This document shows positions 1 to 12,655 of a DNA stretch of 64,000 nt, one piece after another. Below the pieces are notes generated by a model. The model made no database searches, was not told the DNA's origin, and was given only the letters and a program-made list of their open reading frames with translations. Positions within the stretch are counted from its first letter, which is position 1. Every line of letters begins with the position of its first letter. A program made the position numbers and the translations under genes. The DNA comes from Eudorina sp. 2006-703-Eu-15. Lineage: Eukaryota; Chlorophyta; Chlorophyceae; Chlamydomonadales; Volvocaceae. Location: NCBI GenBank assembly GCA_003117195.1, contig BDSI01000074.1:124001-188000 (forward strand). The letters are read 5' to 3'.

Positions 1-8
1 TTACTTAC

Positions 9-646
9 CATGAAGTCCGAGCATCCGTTGCCCCTGCAATCGAGATAGAGGGAGACGATGTGTTAGGCGCTAATACCTCGGTCAACGGCGAACGAGTAGA
101 ACAGGGCCGTTACAACGGGCGCCGTCAATCAAAACGAACATAGGATAGTCAGCATAAGTGTTCACTTACGGAATGTTGTACTTGTTCCGCAGGTAGCCGC
201 GGGCCATCAGGTGCAGGATGCAAGGTACACCCAGGAAACCCATGCCACAGTAGGACATGCACGCACCACAGCAGTCACCGCCACAGCACACCGCCTGCAC
301 AGCACGTCCAAGTCCAGGTCAGGACCGTCCCATACAAGCATCAGATATATGGTTAAACGCCATGCACATGGTAAAATGGGCATGCAGTGTACGCAGCATG
401 GCAAGGGTTCCATCGTGGCGGCACTCACGGGCTCCATCAGCTCCACATTCGTGCCATACGCACAGGGCTGGCAGCACCATGCATAAACTGCAACAACAAG
501 GAAGAGTTTTACATAGGCATGTTACAGTCTGCAATTTGCAGATCGTGTTACGAAACGCGATACTTACGGCAGAAGCCACAACCAGACGGCTCAGCGCAGC
601 AGTCACACAGGTCTGTCGACCAAGCATTCTGAGCCGGCGTCCGCAT
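9..646 (-). CDS. PLAC8/cornifelin-family cysteine-rich protein, 3' end outside window
   Basis: Four short exons on the minus strand are read as 646-568, 487-429, 294-170 and 33-9; the gene continues past the left edge. Splice sites are GTAAGT or GTGAGT donors and CAG acceptors, with phases 1, 0, 2, 0 closing in frame. The protein opens MRTPAQNAWSTDLCDCC, the usual PLAC8 start (W-S-T then Cys pairs). It continues with WCCQPCAYGTNVELMEP, a Cys-rich CCGGDCCGAC stretch, then a hydrophobic segment and LRNKYNIPGNGCSDFM, which matches the conserved R-x-K-Y-x-I and C-S-D block. PLAC8 proteins are small, Cys-rich and membrane-associated; members act in cell-size control and metal handling in plants, but no function can be assigned here. 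The last visible exon is only 25 nt. The exons are too short to stand out as open frames, and the assignment rests on motif order plus splice phase. Confidence 0.82.
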
Positions 647-3420
647 GGTCAAGAACCAGGTAATCCACTACAAAACCAAGTTCCTCAGGTGATATTCAGA
701 TCTACGTAGATAAGAAGACGATGTAATACTTTGTTGAATCTAAAATTAATATTTATCTTTGTGTTTGAGCGGTTTAAGATATCCTGTGCCCCTGTACGGG
801 ATTTTCCATTTTCTGTCAGGTTCCGCGTTCCGGGGCTCGTAAAGGCTGTTGCGGTCAGAGTCCTTAACACACCAAAATACAGACTTGCATATCAACGCGT
901 AGCGCTTTGATTTGATTGCATTCGCGTCGGCAAGCTTAACTCGTGAGATCGTCGACACTGAAACGCGTTCACAATGTGACAGGCGGAGCGCGCTGAAACC
1001 TGAAACGTCCCTGGGAACAGACCTCTTGTGCTTCCCGAACAATGCCGTTCCAGTAAGGCCTGCTTTTGTTCCAAGGGGCTCTAGTCTTCGCACTGTTCAT
1101 ACACACCGTTCAGTTCCAAGGAAGCAGCTCTGTCAACTTGGGTCCAACGCATGTCGCCAAATTTGACAACATGACACCATTCCGATTTAAGTCAAATCGT
1201 AGGCGGCGTATGCCGGCTCTCTGGTGCTCTCGAGACGAGCTAGAGGCGGTGCCGACATTTTTACTTCTGCCCTCAACCCCTCATCATCGAATTCCCTTTT
1301 CACAACATATGAGTAAATCTTGTAATAAAGATGCAATACATTTGCATCTTTGAATGGCTCCACTCGTTGCGACCACGTCGACTCTACGTTATTGACTTAT
1401 CGCCATACAAACACATGTTATAGATTGTCAAGTTGTTGCAAAATGTTAACTAACAGAAGGAGCATCAATCTTATAAAAAATCATAGCAGGGATAACTTTG
1501 CCCCTAATGAGTCCAACCGCTATGCAAGTGTTACGCCCGGCGCCTCCCCTCATCAGCCCCTACTCTAGGACTGCTCATCCATCCACCACCACACGCGTGG
1601 TGTCGTCCAGACAACCCTCAACGGTTCCGGATTGGCTTCCCTGGACAACGTACCAATTCAACCGGCGAGGAGCGAGCCGCTGTCGTGCATCGATGACGGC
1701 ACGGCATTTCTGTGGTGCCGACCGGATGCGGACATAACATCACGCAGCCGCGGCTGAGGTCAACGCACACGTATATTTCAGGCATGTCCCAGATCCTGCC
1801 TCTCTGGCCTGTGCACGTGAGTGTCAGCATTCTTAGCCAGATGCAGGCTGGGCTGCGCGGGCGTGTGCACTGTGGTCGCACCGGCATCTGGGGGCAAGGC
1901 CCGCGGGCGTCTTCTCGTCTGGCCCGAATGGGCTCGGCCGCACTGTATTGCTGAACGGCCTTCGGGCTCGCCGGCGAGCTCGGCAATCACGGAACAAAAG
2001 GTGTGGTCAGCTGGTCACCGGACCACCCGTACGTCAGCGCGGCAGTCAGAGATTGTAGTTGTTCGGCTGGGATCACATGGTGGCATATCCAAACGCGGCG
2101 CACGAAGCCACCATCATAGCTGTCTTCCATCCCGCCCTTGCGACGGCGCGATCTCTCCGCGCCGTGCCCGTCGCTTGCCACTCAACAGCGCCAGTGCGCC
2201 ACCCGTCTAGACTCCGGTGCGATACTCGGTACGGTGGGTTGGACTCAGAACAGAACAAAACCCAACAGGCTCCCTGGTCGACCCGGCAGCTGGGGTCCCT
2301 CACCCAGGCCTGAGCACCCAGACCGCAGAACGTCGGCGGACCCATGGGTCACTAGACAGCTCAGATCTGGGTTGCGGAGCCGGGTAGCTATGGACCGCTA
2401 CGGAGGCGCCTCGGCGCCTAGGAAGCGCCTCGAGGGCAGGCCGTCGGACGCCCAGCCGGGCTCCAGCCCATACTTCGCATCTATCTTAATTCCCGCAGAA
2501 GTTATTAAGGACACAAATCAATCACGCCCGGGGGCACATATGCCTTCAGGAGTCAGCCGTGCGCTTCGAGAGTAGAGAATCAAGAGGAAAGGTTAAGCCC
2601 TCCGTAACCATCGTCATTCAATCGTCGTCGTCATCGCCTAATAAATGTCGACATCATAATCATCAGCATGTCGCCCAGTCCGTGTTTCTCGTACGATGCT
2701 CACCATGCAAAGCGCGAGAGCGCCGGGGCAAAGGCCGATCTCCGCTCTGTGTCCGCTCCACAGCGGACAACCCACGTGGGCAGCTTTGGCTGCCTGCCCG
2801 GCTACCTCCCACGCCAGCTCCGCAGCCCCCTACCGCTCCCCAGCTCCGAAACACATTCACAATTGGGCGCGCAAGAGCCATTACCCATGGGGTACGGCAT
2901 TGTGAGCTGAGAATCCGCCTGCATTTGAGGCCGCACCCCTTCGCAGACCGCCCATCGCTGCCTTCCGACTCCGAGCAACAAGACTGCACCGCCAACCCGC
3001 CCCTCGCCATCACCTCCTCCCATCTCCCACCGCACCGCCAAGATCATGAAGACCAGATACCCGCCAATCACTTCACGTGTATGCTCATCAGCAGCCAACA
3101 TTGCAGTCGCGTCCCTTTCAGCTGCGGCAACGGCCATCTATCCCTCAAGAAAAGAGGGTGGGCGAAACCCGTGTTATTCTACATGCACCGCCTCCTTTGG
3201 CGTTCGCATTTCAAGACATGCCTACTCCCCCGGCAGGATCACATCTGGTCCCGGTCGGGCGTCCATTCCCGTCGTCCTGGATTACGGCACCCAACCCACA
3301 TGACGAAATGGTAATAATCTTAGGAATTCGGGGGACCGCGGCAGCGCTGCCCAGAATCCAGTCACGAGTTACAGAAAATACGCACACGCATATGCGGCAT
3401 CTCACGTTGACGATCTTTCA

Positions 3421-3560
3421 GACACACACACACACACACACACACACTTAGCGCCCCCGACCAGCATCGGCCCGGCAGATATGTAACGATTCACACACAC
3501 ACACATACACACACGCACCCGACACCCGGGTTTCCCCGAGACACACACACGGTGGGCTTG
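3421..3560. repeat. CA-rich microsatellites flanking a partial CA-tailed dispersed repeat
   Basis: Two runs of CACACA, 3421-3448 and interrupted runs from about 3492 to 3560, bracket a 45-bp fragment that matches the 3' end of the dispersed repeat seen in full at 6813-7056. The fragment contains TTAGCGCCCCCGACCAGC and GGCAGATATGTAACGATTCA. Confidence 0.85.
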
Positions 3561-3773
3561 TTGTTAAACACACGCACAGCGGGTTTCTTTCTAAGCACAC
3601 GCACACCTTCGCCCTCTCCCATAATGGCCGCAAACTGCAACTTGCCTGATTCTACCACATTCCATGGGAGGCACGCAGTCGACCACCATGGGACAATCCT
3701 GAGCAACCCGACTTGCGGTCCGTGTTCGGCTAGCTCCGCGACAGCAACTGCTGCCCCAAACCCTGGTGGAGCC

Positions 3774-3850
3774 TAAACCTGCAACCCCAACCTGCCAACC
3801 TCAACTAAAGCCCCAACCTGCAAACCTCGACTAAAACCCCAACCTGCCAC
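3774..3850. repeat. Degenerate tandem repeat of about 26-33 bp
   Basis: About three units share the core CCCCAACCTGCMAACCTC followed by RACTAAA. The last unit is shortened. It lies in the gap upstream of the left CA arrays and about 430 bp beyond the stop codon of the Kazal gene. Confidence 0.7.
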
Positions 3851-4285
3851 CTCCAACCCAACTTGCGCCAGCGGCACCGCTGCGGAGCCGGCGTGCAACT
3901 GCCTCGCCTAGACATCCATCATGCCATCGGGAAGGCCATGGTGGCTGTCGGACGGCTTTACGGGTACAATCAGCGGACATACGGGCCCGGATACCAGCTT
4001 TGCACCATTGACCACCATATGGTTACGCGCAAGGCCGACAGCACCACGTCACGATTCACCGACCTACCAGCAGCCGGTGGTGGCCTGGTGCACACCGCGC
4101 CGAGTCCGACCTCCGACGGCGCCGCCCGCATCCACGCGCCCCGCCCCTCACGCGCCTGTAACAGTCCCCGCACACGCGCCCCGCCCCTCAAAACGAGCGA
4201 CCGCAGGTCCTGTTGTTGAGCTCCACAGCCGCTAATTGCACGCACGTTTCAATCGGTATCCGACTATGTTTTTTGCACGACTCGA

Positions 4286-6735
4286 TCAATGAGAGGGTGC
4301 CGGGCACTCCGACATGTCGACTACCGGTACGCTGAGGCACGCGGCCACGCACGCACTCTGGTAGATGAACTTGTCGGCCCCACACACGTAGTTGACCTCA
4401 TCCGGATTGCATTGCGGGCAACCCGTCAACAGGAACTGGTACAAATCATTGGACTCAGAGTCCGAATCCAACCCATCTGAATCGGAACCGCCAGGAGCGG
4501 AAGAACCTGAATCCGAATCCGTCGAGTACGCGCCCGTGACTTCATTGTCGTCGTCCGCGCGCGAGATGGCATTAATGTACGACACATCGCTGACGTCAGC
4601 GACGGCGGCGGCGCCCACGCTGGCGGACCGGGTGGGGAGTCCAAGGCCGACCGCTGCCGCGGGTCCGGACGACGCGGGGATCTTAGTGGCGGGAGGTGGT
4701 GGCGAGGCCCGTGGGGGGCTGAGCTTCCTGGGAGAGGGCGGCGAGCGCGACGAGGGCGGCAACGACGAGGGCCTGGGGCTGGCCGGCGGCGGCGGCGAGG
4801 GCGTTGCGCTGGCCCGCGGCGGGGAGGATGGACTGGTGCTGGCCGGCGGCAAGGGTCTTGGCGTAGGCGGCTTGCGGGGGCTGCGCGGCATGGCCGGCCG
4901 CTTGGGGGAGGGAGGCGGTGGCGGTGGCGGCGACGGCGGCGAGGGCGGCGAAGGCTGAGGGCTGGGAGGCTGGGGCGGCGGGCTGGGCTTGAGCGGGCGC
5001 GGCGGGCGCGGCGGGCTGGGCGGGCGCGGCGGGTTGGGGTAGACCTTAGCGCGGCATGCCCCTGGTCGGAAGGACACCCCGGCGCATGTGGCGGAGCACA
5101 GGTTGAAGTACTCCTTCTCATTGAAGCCGCAGACGGGGTCGTACGTGCTGCTGCAGATCGTCTTGGCGCAGCCGGCTGTGGGATGAATCGTCGGGAGGCC
5201 ACCAGGGTGGGGAGGCGAGGGGTCAAGGGTGGGGACGGGACGAGCGGAAAATGGACCGGTACATTAGCTCAGCCTAAGGGACTAAGTATTTAGTGAGATG
5301 AGAATGGAGGCATAAAGGGAGGCCACACAGGCGCGGCGGCGGCGGCGGCGGCGCAGCAGCAGCAGCAGCAGTAGCAGCAGCGGCACCAACCCATCCTGAA
5401 ACCACAATCAGGCCGGCCATAGGTTGACATCACCCTTTTCCCAGCACCCTGTTCAAAACCCAGGACCTCAAATCCAATGCGCACGACGTGAATTGTCAAA
5501 ACCCAAATGCCAGCACCAAGACCAAGTCACGGTGAAGACCCGCTCTCCGGCGGCCAAGTTCCCATCCTCCTCCGCCCAACTCTCGCCACACAGTGCCGTA
5601 CCGTACCGCACCTGGGTTCTCACACGCGCCCTCGTACGCGACGCTGACGTTGGCGCACTTGACCGCCAGGCAGGCGTTGTCGTACGTACGGCCATTACTG
5701 CCGCACACCGGCCGGCGCTCGCGCGTGCAGGCGCAGGCGCCCGTACTCGTGCCCGTGCTCGTGGAACTGGAGGGTGCCGACGGGGCGGGCTCGTCGCAGG
5801 CGCCGCGCCGGGCCACGGTCACGTTGGCGCAGGCGGCCAGGCAGGAGTTGGCGTAAGTGCCTGGCGGGCGGCAAGGAGGTCCCAGGGGTGGGGTGTGGGC
5901 GGCGGAGCGCGAGCGGCGCTGAGGAGCCCGGCCCGTGGGATGAGGACCGGGCGGCGTGCGCTGGTACGGTAACCATATGGCCCGTTCGACGGATGCGCAC
6001 TTGGGCGGTACGACATACAGCAAGAAGGATGAGTGCACCGTTCGACCGTACTCTTGAGCGCAATCGACAGCTGCTGTAGGAGCGCCGGCATTCGACGCCC
6101 GCAATCGTTTCTGGTTGCATGTGCGGCCTTGATGCATGTGGGGCCTTGATACAAGCGCGAGCCTGGTGATGTGCACGGCACTGCCGATGATGACCCACGG
6201 ATGACTTCACTCCCCGTCATGCGCCCCCGTCGGAACCCAGCTCCTCACACAATCTAACAAGGACGCGAGGGTCATCCGGACGGACATCCTCGACAGCATG
6301 GTTCCATCTAGCTCGCGGGGGGATCCGCTGCCCGGGACCGCTTCACTTGCCGTTATCCACTCCACAGACGGGCGCGTACACGGCGGGGCACAGCGCGGCG
6401 GAGCAGGTGGTGCCTGCGCGGGTCGCCGGGGGGGATGCAGAACGCGACGATTGGGGTCCCTCAAGGTGAATAGAAAAAGAGGCGGCGGCGGCGGAGGAGG
6501 AGGAGGAGGAGGAGGAGGAGAGGGCTAAGGGGATGCATGCATGGATCGGAAACGAACGAGCTACAAAGAAAGGACTGCAAGCTGCAGTGGGGTGTCAGGG
6601 GTGTCACAACCTCCACCACCATCTCCCCAGCCACCCGGCGCAACACACACACATCCGGGGGAGAGTGCTTCGGCGGTCTCCCGTATGGGGCGGGTTAGCG
6701 CCCCCGGCCAGCGTCGGCCCGGCAGATATGTAACG

Positions 6736-6814
<79 letters not shown>

Positions 6815-7056
6815 AGGAGGTTGAACAGCGGACTGCGAGGCGCAGACCGCCCGGGATGGGCCTTCGCCCACTCCCTTGAGGGGGCACAGCGGTCACCGAT
6901 CCTCGGGGATCGGGCACGCGCCCTTGGTTGAGAGCGAGGGGACAGAGGCCCCTTACGCCCCTTTCCCCCGTATCCGGGGGAAAGTGCTTCGGCGGTCTCC
7001 CGTATGGGGCGGGTTAGCGCCCCCGGCCAGTGTCGGCCCGGCAGATATGTAACGAT

Positions 7057-7099
<43 letters not shown>

Positions 7100-10000
7100 A
7101 CGCCCATCCCCATTACCCCACCTTCCGACCCCGCCACCCCCTCGCCCCCGGGCTCACCAACATCAGTGACGCAGGGCCCGTAGTACGCCACGCTGACGGC
7201 TGCGCAGTTGGCGGCCAAGCACGTGTTGTTGTACGTCTGCATAAGGGCGCACGTGGACAGGGGAGGGAAGTTAGGCGGATGCCCGGCGGGGCTTACCGAC
7301 TAGAACACAGCACACCACGGCACACCACAGCACACAACCCAGCGCGTGCGACGACGACACCTGCCTTGCCGTCGGACCCGCACACTGGCGCGTAGGTGGC
7401 GGGGCAGGTGCACTGGGTGGCATTACAGACACCGCTGCCGACGATGGTGACGGTGGTGCAGGAGGCGGCGCAGCGGTTTGAGTAGGTGCGGCCGTTGGCG
7501 CCGCACACGGGGGCGTACTGGGAGGTGCATTGCACGCGGGCGCACCCGGCTGCAGGGAGGGCGGGCAGGGCGGGGAGGGCGGGGTGACTTGAGGTGGGTG
7601 CGAGGGAGAAGGGACGGGTAGGTTAGGGCTGCTGTTGAGGGTGCGGCGGCCCCAATCCGTGGCAGGCGCGACCCAGAGCCTGGCAGGAGGTGCTTCGTTC
7701 GCGCCTGGTGCACTACTGAGGATGTTGGGTCGGGTTGGTTGATTGGTGGAGAGTGTGGGAGGGGTACGCAAGGGGAGGCGCAACGCTGGGTTATGAGGCC
7801 GCAGGAGGGATTCAGGGGGTTGCTTGCAGCTCAGCTCAGGGCGGACATCCCATTATGCCCTCCCATCTCCACCGCCGCAAGCCCAGGACTGGTAAGTTGT
7901 GTTTGCAGCGGTCGGGAGGTTACGGCACTGTGACCGGGGGGTGGCGCTGGAGACACGGAGCGCGCGTGATCGTACAGCCATCAACAGGCCGGATTCCCCT
8001 CAATGATATTCTGCCCGTTACCAAGTTGATTCTCCGGAGCTCTTCCTAGACTGACGAGAGGGTGAGAGGGTGGGCAACGGCGCGGCCACCACCCCAGGCC
8101 CTATCTGAAACGACGCGACGCCACGCGCTAGAGCTGTGCGCCAACGGTCCGTAACCACCAATCACCAACAGCCGGGGGATAACCGGGGCGCCCATCGACA
8201 CGGACCTGGACCAGGACCAGGATCTGGATCTGGATCTGGATCTGGACCTGGGTTCGGCCGCGCAGGGCGGAGCGAGAGTGCCGAGAGCGGGCGAGCCGGA
8301 CATGCCGTCGGGGCCCGCAAAATGCTCTTCTCCTCCTGGGTCTCCCGATGGCATTCGTGACGCTGCCGTCAACCATCCGACGTGATCCACAACACCTTGT
8401 CCTTCCAAGCTGCGCCTTTTCTCCCTCGGGCATTCCCCAATCCCCGATCCTGCCCCTCCTCAGACAACTCTCTCCTTCGCGAAGTCCAGTTACCGCTCAC
8501 CGAATCCCAAATCCCAAAACCCAGATCAGGCCCCCGAACGTCAAAAACCCTCCGCCCCGGGGCCAGAGCCGCCTGCCTTTCAGAGCGCCGGAGTGCCCAC
8601 TCGGTCGGCCCACCCAACCCCCTCCCTTCCCGGTGCGCATTGGTTTGGTTTGGGTTCGTTTTTTCAATCACCGGCCCCATCCCACCGCACCCAACCCGCC
8701 CGGTCGCCTGCCCGCGCGCCCGTCCCGTCTCGGGCCCCACCTGGGTTCGCGCAGCGCCCCTGGTAAGCCAGCTGCACCCCGGTCGACATGCCGTTGCAGT
8801 TCAGGTAGCACTGGTTGAGGTACGTCCGCCCGTCCGTGCCGCACACCGGGGTGCTGCTGGAGGGGCACATGGAGCAGCTTGAGCTGATGGTGGGGCTGGA
8901 GGGGCTCTCGGGCGGGAACTCATCTCCGCACTCGCCTCGGTGCTTGACCGCCACACCCACGCACGCCGCGAGGCACTTGTTGTCGTACGTGCCTGACGAA
9001 CAGTCACACGGCAGTGGGAAAACACACGCGAACGGAATGTGGGTGAATGGATCAGGTGTGATCCTTTATTGGCTGGATCGACCGCCTTTGACCCACTTTG
9101 GTATGGCGGAAGTGCGGTGAAGGTGTGGCTGAAGGTGTCCTGTTGCGTCAAATGCTTAAGAAAACGCGACAAAAGCCTTAGGTATGGCCTGGAAGCCTAT
9201 CCACACAGTAACAATGCACACACATAAATACAGAGCTCCTTTCCACATATACACACACACGTGGGGAGCGGGGCTGCCGGCGTCACCGTCCGGAGCACCC
9301 CATGCCCGACCCGCATGCCGCATGCCGCGTCCGTCCGCGACACACCCGACAGCCCATTTGAACCTCCGTACCGTGATCGACGCCACAGACGGGGTCGTAC
9401 ACCGCGGGGCAGATCACGGAGGTGCAGGTGTTGCGAGGCGGGGGAGCTGCGGGTGGCAGGTCGGGAGCGGGCACGCGGGGTGTGTCGGGGGTTGAGTGAG
9501 GGAGTGTGGGGGAACAGAGAGGCGGAGAGGGGCATGCGGGCGCCGAACGAGCGGGTGATAGATTGTCGGGCGGCTCAGATGCTATTCAGGTTCATTCAGG
9601 GTTCAGGGGCCTGACCGAAAGGCGCTCATTGTACGGCTGACGATGTGACCCGGCTTTGCGATTCGGCTCAACAGCGTCACGGGCTGCGCAGGGGCGGAGT
9701 TGAGGTTCGGGCGAGTGGAAGGAACGCACACGGGCCCACGTGGCTTATGGGACCAGAGGCGCGGCAGCTCTGCTGTGTGAGCATCATCCAGCGTGTGTGC
9801 GTGCGTGTGCTCGTCGCTTGCGCTCGGTGCAAAGGTCATCGTGGGAGGTGCCGGGCGATGTGGGGGAAGAGAGATGAAAAGCCCCTCGGGCAACACGGTC
9901 AAGGTGCCTGTAGGCGGCAACGTGTCTCGTCAAAGCTGGGCGCGTGGGATCCCATGCCGCTGACCGCTTGCTGGCGAAGAAGTTCAGGGTCATATTTTGC

Positions 10001-10443
10001 CCTCGCCCGGGACTCTGCGACTCGACCCAAATGAAGACTCACGTTTGCCAGGCGGAGGGCAGGCACCCGTGCCCTGTATGTCATAGCCGGAGCATTTCGC
10101 TAGACAGCTGTTGTTGAAAGTTCTTCCAGCCGCGCACACAGGGTTCAAGCTCGAAGGGCACCCGCAATTTTTCACTGCTGCCGAATATCCACGTAGCTCT
10201 CCGGATAGGCAACCTGCAGGTTTGCGCAAATGATGACGAATCGGCGTTGAGTATGTCTTAGTCCGCATACCTGGCCCTGTTACAGAGCTACCGCTCCGGT
10301 CGTGAGCGACATTGCGGCCACAATGTAACATTCTTCAAAGAAGGAAACATCCGTGGACGACAAGCCTCACCTGTAATAAGTGCTAAACCAACACAAAATA
10401 CTAATGCGACTGACGCTGATTGTGAAGTGTAACAAGCTGCCAT
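4286..10443 (-). CDS. Secreted multi-Kazal serine-protease-inhibitor-like protein with proline-rich linker
   Basis: Nine exons on the minus strand: 10443-10371, 10213-10043, 9446-9372, 8992-8741, 7549-7365, 7236-7158, 6413-6351, 5860-5612 and 5175-4286, giving 678 residues. Exon 1 encodes MAACYTSQSASVALVFCVGL, a likely signal peptide. Nine Kazal-type modules follow, with repeated cores such as PVCGTDGRTY, PVCGANGRTY, PVCGSDGKTY and PVCGSNGRTY and the expected C-x(n)-C spacing. Residues about 426-565 are a Pro/Ser-rich linker of PPSPP and PPPPPP type. A Ser/Asp-rich acidic stretch follows, then the ninth Kazal module ends at ECPAPSH. Kazal modules usually inhibit serine proteases outside the cell; targets here are unknown. 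All but one intron are phase 1. Two introns need GC donors (after 7365 and after 6351). The linker resembles hydroxyproline-rich algal wall proteins, so a matrix location is inferred. Confidence 0.88.
6653..6738 (+). repeat. CA-tailed dispersed repeat, 3' half (copy 2)
   Basis: This is the 3' third of the element seen in full at 6813-7056. It starts near CATCCGGGGGAGAGTGCTTC and ends at GGCAGATATGTAACGATTCA, directly followed by a long (CA)n run. It lies in an intron of the Kazal gene. Confidence 0.85.
6738..6812. repeat. (CA)n microsatellite, about 75 bp
   Basis: Uninterrupted CA dinucleotides form the tail of the upstream partial repeat and abut the 5' end of the next full copy. They lie in the 744-bp Kazal intron between exons 6 and 7. 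Confidence 0.95.
6813..7056 (+). repeat. CA-tailed dispersed repeat, full-length copy (about 244 bp)
   Basis: It starts at AGGAGGTTGAACAGCGGACT and ends at GGCAGATATGTAACGAT, followed by an imperfect (CA)n run to about 7099. A near-identical full copy lies inverted at 48838-49087, and partial 3' copies lie at 6653-6738 and 3448-3492. It contains short internal palindromes (for example CCCCCGTATCCGGGGG). It encodes nothing recognisable. The simple-sequence tail at one fixed end suggests a retroposed (SINE-like) element; I did not find a convincing Pol III B box. Confidence 0.85.
7056..7099. repeat. (CA)n microsatellite tail of the full dispersed repeat
   Basis: An imperfect CA run with one AA interruption directly follows the 3' end of the 244-bp repeat, inside the same Kazal intron. 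Confidence 0.9.
8211..8251. repeat. CTGGAT/CTGGAC hexanucleotide repeat
   Basis: About six units of GGATCT/GGACCA type lie inside the 1.19-kb Kazal intron between exons 4 and 5. Confidence 0.8.
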
Positions 10444-12590
10444 AGCTGGGTCGGGTCAAGCAGCCGACGACAATGCCGATATCGACAACTAACTGCAGTC
10501 GATGTCAAAGACACATGTAAGTATTGAAAATAAGGAGGAAAGCCAGCTCGGATGGCTTCAAGGTGGTCAGTAGCTGCTGCACGCGCTATCAAACAACGGC
10601 AATACCAAGGCTTGCCCTCTATACAGTAGATGGCGATGCGGAATGCACATCAAATTGTAGTGATATCGCATTGGTCCGAGTGCTCGTGCAGGGCTGCGCA
10701 GAATTGGAAACCTGCCTCGCAGCTTCTTGAGCCGTACGTTGCACTCCGTTGCTGACCGTACAAACAGGTCCGGCTACCTTTCCGAAATTCGACCACGTAA
10801 TTACTTTTGATCGGGTCATTCGAGAGTGATGGCATCGGCTAGGGCAGTGCTGCTGATCTCATGCACCGTTGGTCCGGACGGCTGGCGGTTGTAACCGTCT
10901 GAGTGGTGCACAGTTGTCTCCGGACAGCAAAAGTTTTTGCAGGCCATACCAGATTATATGAAACATGCTGTCATGTGCATTATAAATGCACAAATCTGAT
11001 AGCCGATGGCCGGCGGCGGCACACAGGTCCTCAAGCATCGCGCAACAGACTCTGTAGCAGATTCACTTAGGCAAACATGCATTCCCTCCCGCATGGTGAC
11101 GTCTGCCAATGATCAAAGTAGCCCTGTCAGTGATGAGATTGTTCCTACCTAACGCTTGGGGCTTACATGTGAATTGTTCCAGGCGGGCGTCTGACTGAAG
11201 GCGGGCTGGGCGGGCCACCTTGTCTCTTACCTAGCTGAGTCCGTCTGAGTCCATGCGATTTTTCAATCAGGTTTCAATCACTTTTATTTTATTATCTCGT
11301 ATATTTCCCATAGCTTATCGAAAATCGCCATGTCTAAGGTCCGCGGGTGGGCTACGTGAATAATGAGCCTATTGGTAATCAGCTAGTCGCACAGCCAACC
11401 TGATGTAAATTAAAAAGAGTGTATAGGTCTGACGCCACTTCATATCCTTACTTGGTCGCTTGAAATTGGTGCATCTTGCAGTCTTCGAGGTCTTCGTTAG
11501 CGCAGTTCGCGTGCGGTTCCTATGCTCCTATGCCCGCTGTATTTGGTACGCGTAAAGTAAAAACTACAAGCCTAACGCGTTTTCCACGTTCATTTTTGCA
11601 AATGCGAAACACAGATTCTTCAGTCGAATCGCTACAGAGCGTCGAACGTGGTCAAGACGTGCAACACTACGCAACTGTCACGACTCTTAGCAACACGGGG
11701 AAGGTAGCCGCGGTGCTGCGCGCATGCCACGATGCTAATAACCGAAATGCGCTGCCGTCTGTCCCTTGTACGGTTCATCGTCACCGAGTAAGCTAAGGCA
11801 AGGCCAAAGTGCACAACGACTGGCCCTACAACTGTTCTACATGCAGACTGCTGGCAGTACGTCCCCATGCTGCCACAAGCAGCGCGTTGGGTCGAACCGC
11901 TTACCAGTGCCCGGTGAGCACTGGTGCCCCTACATACAGGCCGTTCGTCATTTAGAATCAAAGGTGGCAGCGGAACAGCCTGACCGCAGCAGCTAGTTTG
12001 CAGCCGATCTGGAGACATGGCGGAGACCCTGGTCACGGTGATGCATGCCAGGCGTTGTACGCGGTGGTTGCGGGGGCAGCGGCATAGCGGCTCCCTAGAG
12101 CCCAGTTTACGCCTTCCAGGATTGGGCTTTGGGTATTTGGCCTGCGCGTCGCCTCCCCCAAAAGGGGTGGGAGCTATGACGGAAAGCGGTGGGAGGTGGG
12201 AGGTGCACCCTGGACTTGCCGGATAGCCTCTGGCATGCGTGGACTCGGCTGCCCGGACGGGTGTGAACGGAGCTGGCCGAGGATCGTGATCGTGGTGCGC
12301 CGCACCCAGGGAACGTGGGAGTCCCTCAGGTCGCTTGCAAGCCGTGTACGGTGATCACCTACAAGAAGCCCCATTCACACGGCTGTGTCATGCACATCCA
12401 TTCCGCACAAACAATCTGCCGTGCTGATTCATGTGCGATGCTTCCTTTTTGAAATCTGGATTCGTTCGTCGCCCCAACAAGGCCGGACCAGCCGCGGTTG
12501 CCTGCGGTTGCACCGGCGGCAGCGCGGCCGCGCCGCCACGCGCCCGCGCGAAGTCTATATTTCCACTGCTATGCAGGTAACCTCGTCACA

Positions 12591-12655
12591 GAAGTATTTC
12601 TGGGTGTGCCCGGGCTCGTTCTTTCGGGTTTATTTCTTTTTGAATTTTATCCCCG
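12591..12655 (+). repeat. Dispersed repeat with conserved GTATTTCTGGGTGTGCCC core (copy 1)
   Basis: About 62 bp match the inverted copy at 29080-29141, sharing AGTATTTCTGGGTGTGCCC and then CGGGTTTATTTCTTTTT. Outside this core the two flanks diverge. Both copies can be read as [10 protein letters not shown], so they may be remnants of one coding mobile element, but this is weak. Confidence 0.75.

Larger units (their letters stand above)
647..4285. other. Gene-free stretch between PLAC8-like and Kazal genes
   Basis: No exon chain with recognisable motifs was found on either strand. The stretch holds CA microsatellites (3421-3448 and 3492-3560), a partial copy of the CA-tailed dispersed repeat (3448-3492) and a degenerate tandem repeat (about 3774-3850). 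Long open frames around 2559-3314 have low-complexity, arginine/proline-rich translations typical of GC-rich non-coding DNA. Confidence 0.5.

Noticed and set aside
2559..3314. 251-codon plus-strand open frame
   Set aside because: Composition typical of non-coding GC-rich DNA with no recognisable domain or supporting splice sites.
6813..7056. tRNA-derived SINE with A and B boxes
   Set aside because: No acceptable GGTTCRANTCC box was found on either strand; element class left open.
7359..7372. GT donor a few bases past the GC donor in Kazal exon 5
   Set aside because: Splicing at GTGTCG adds four bases and breaks the frame into the next exon; the GC donor restores DGK-TYNNTC exactly.
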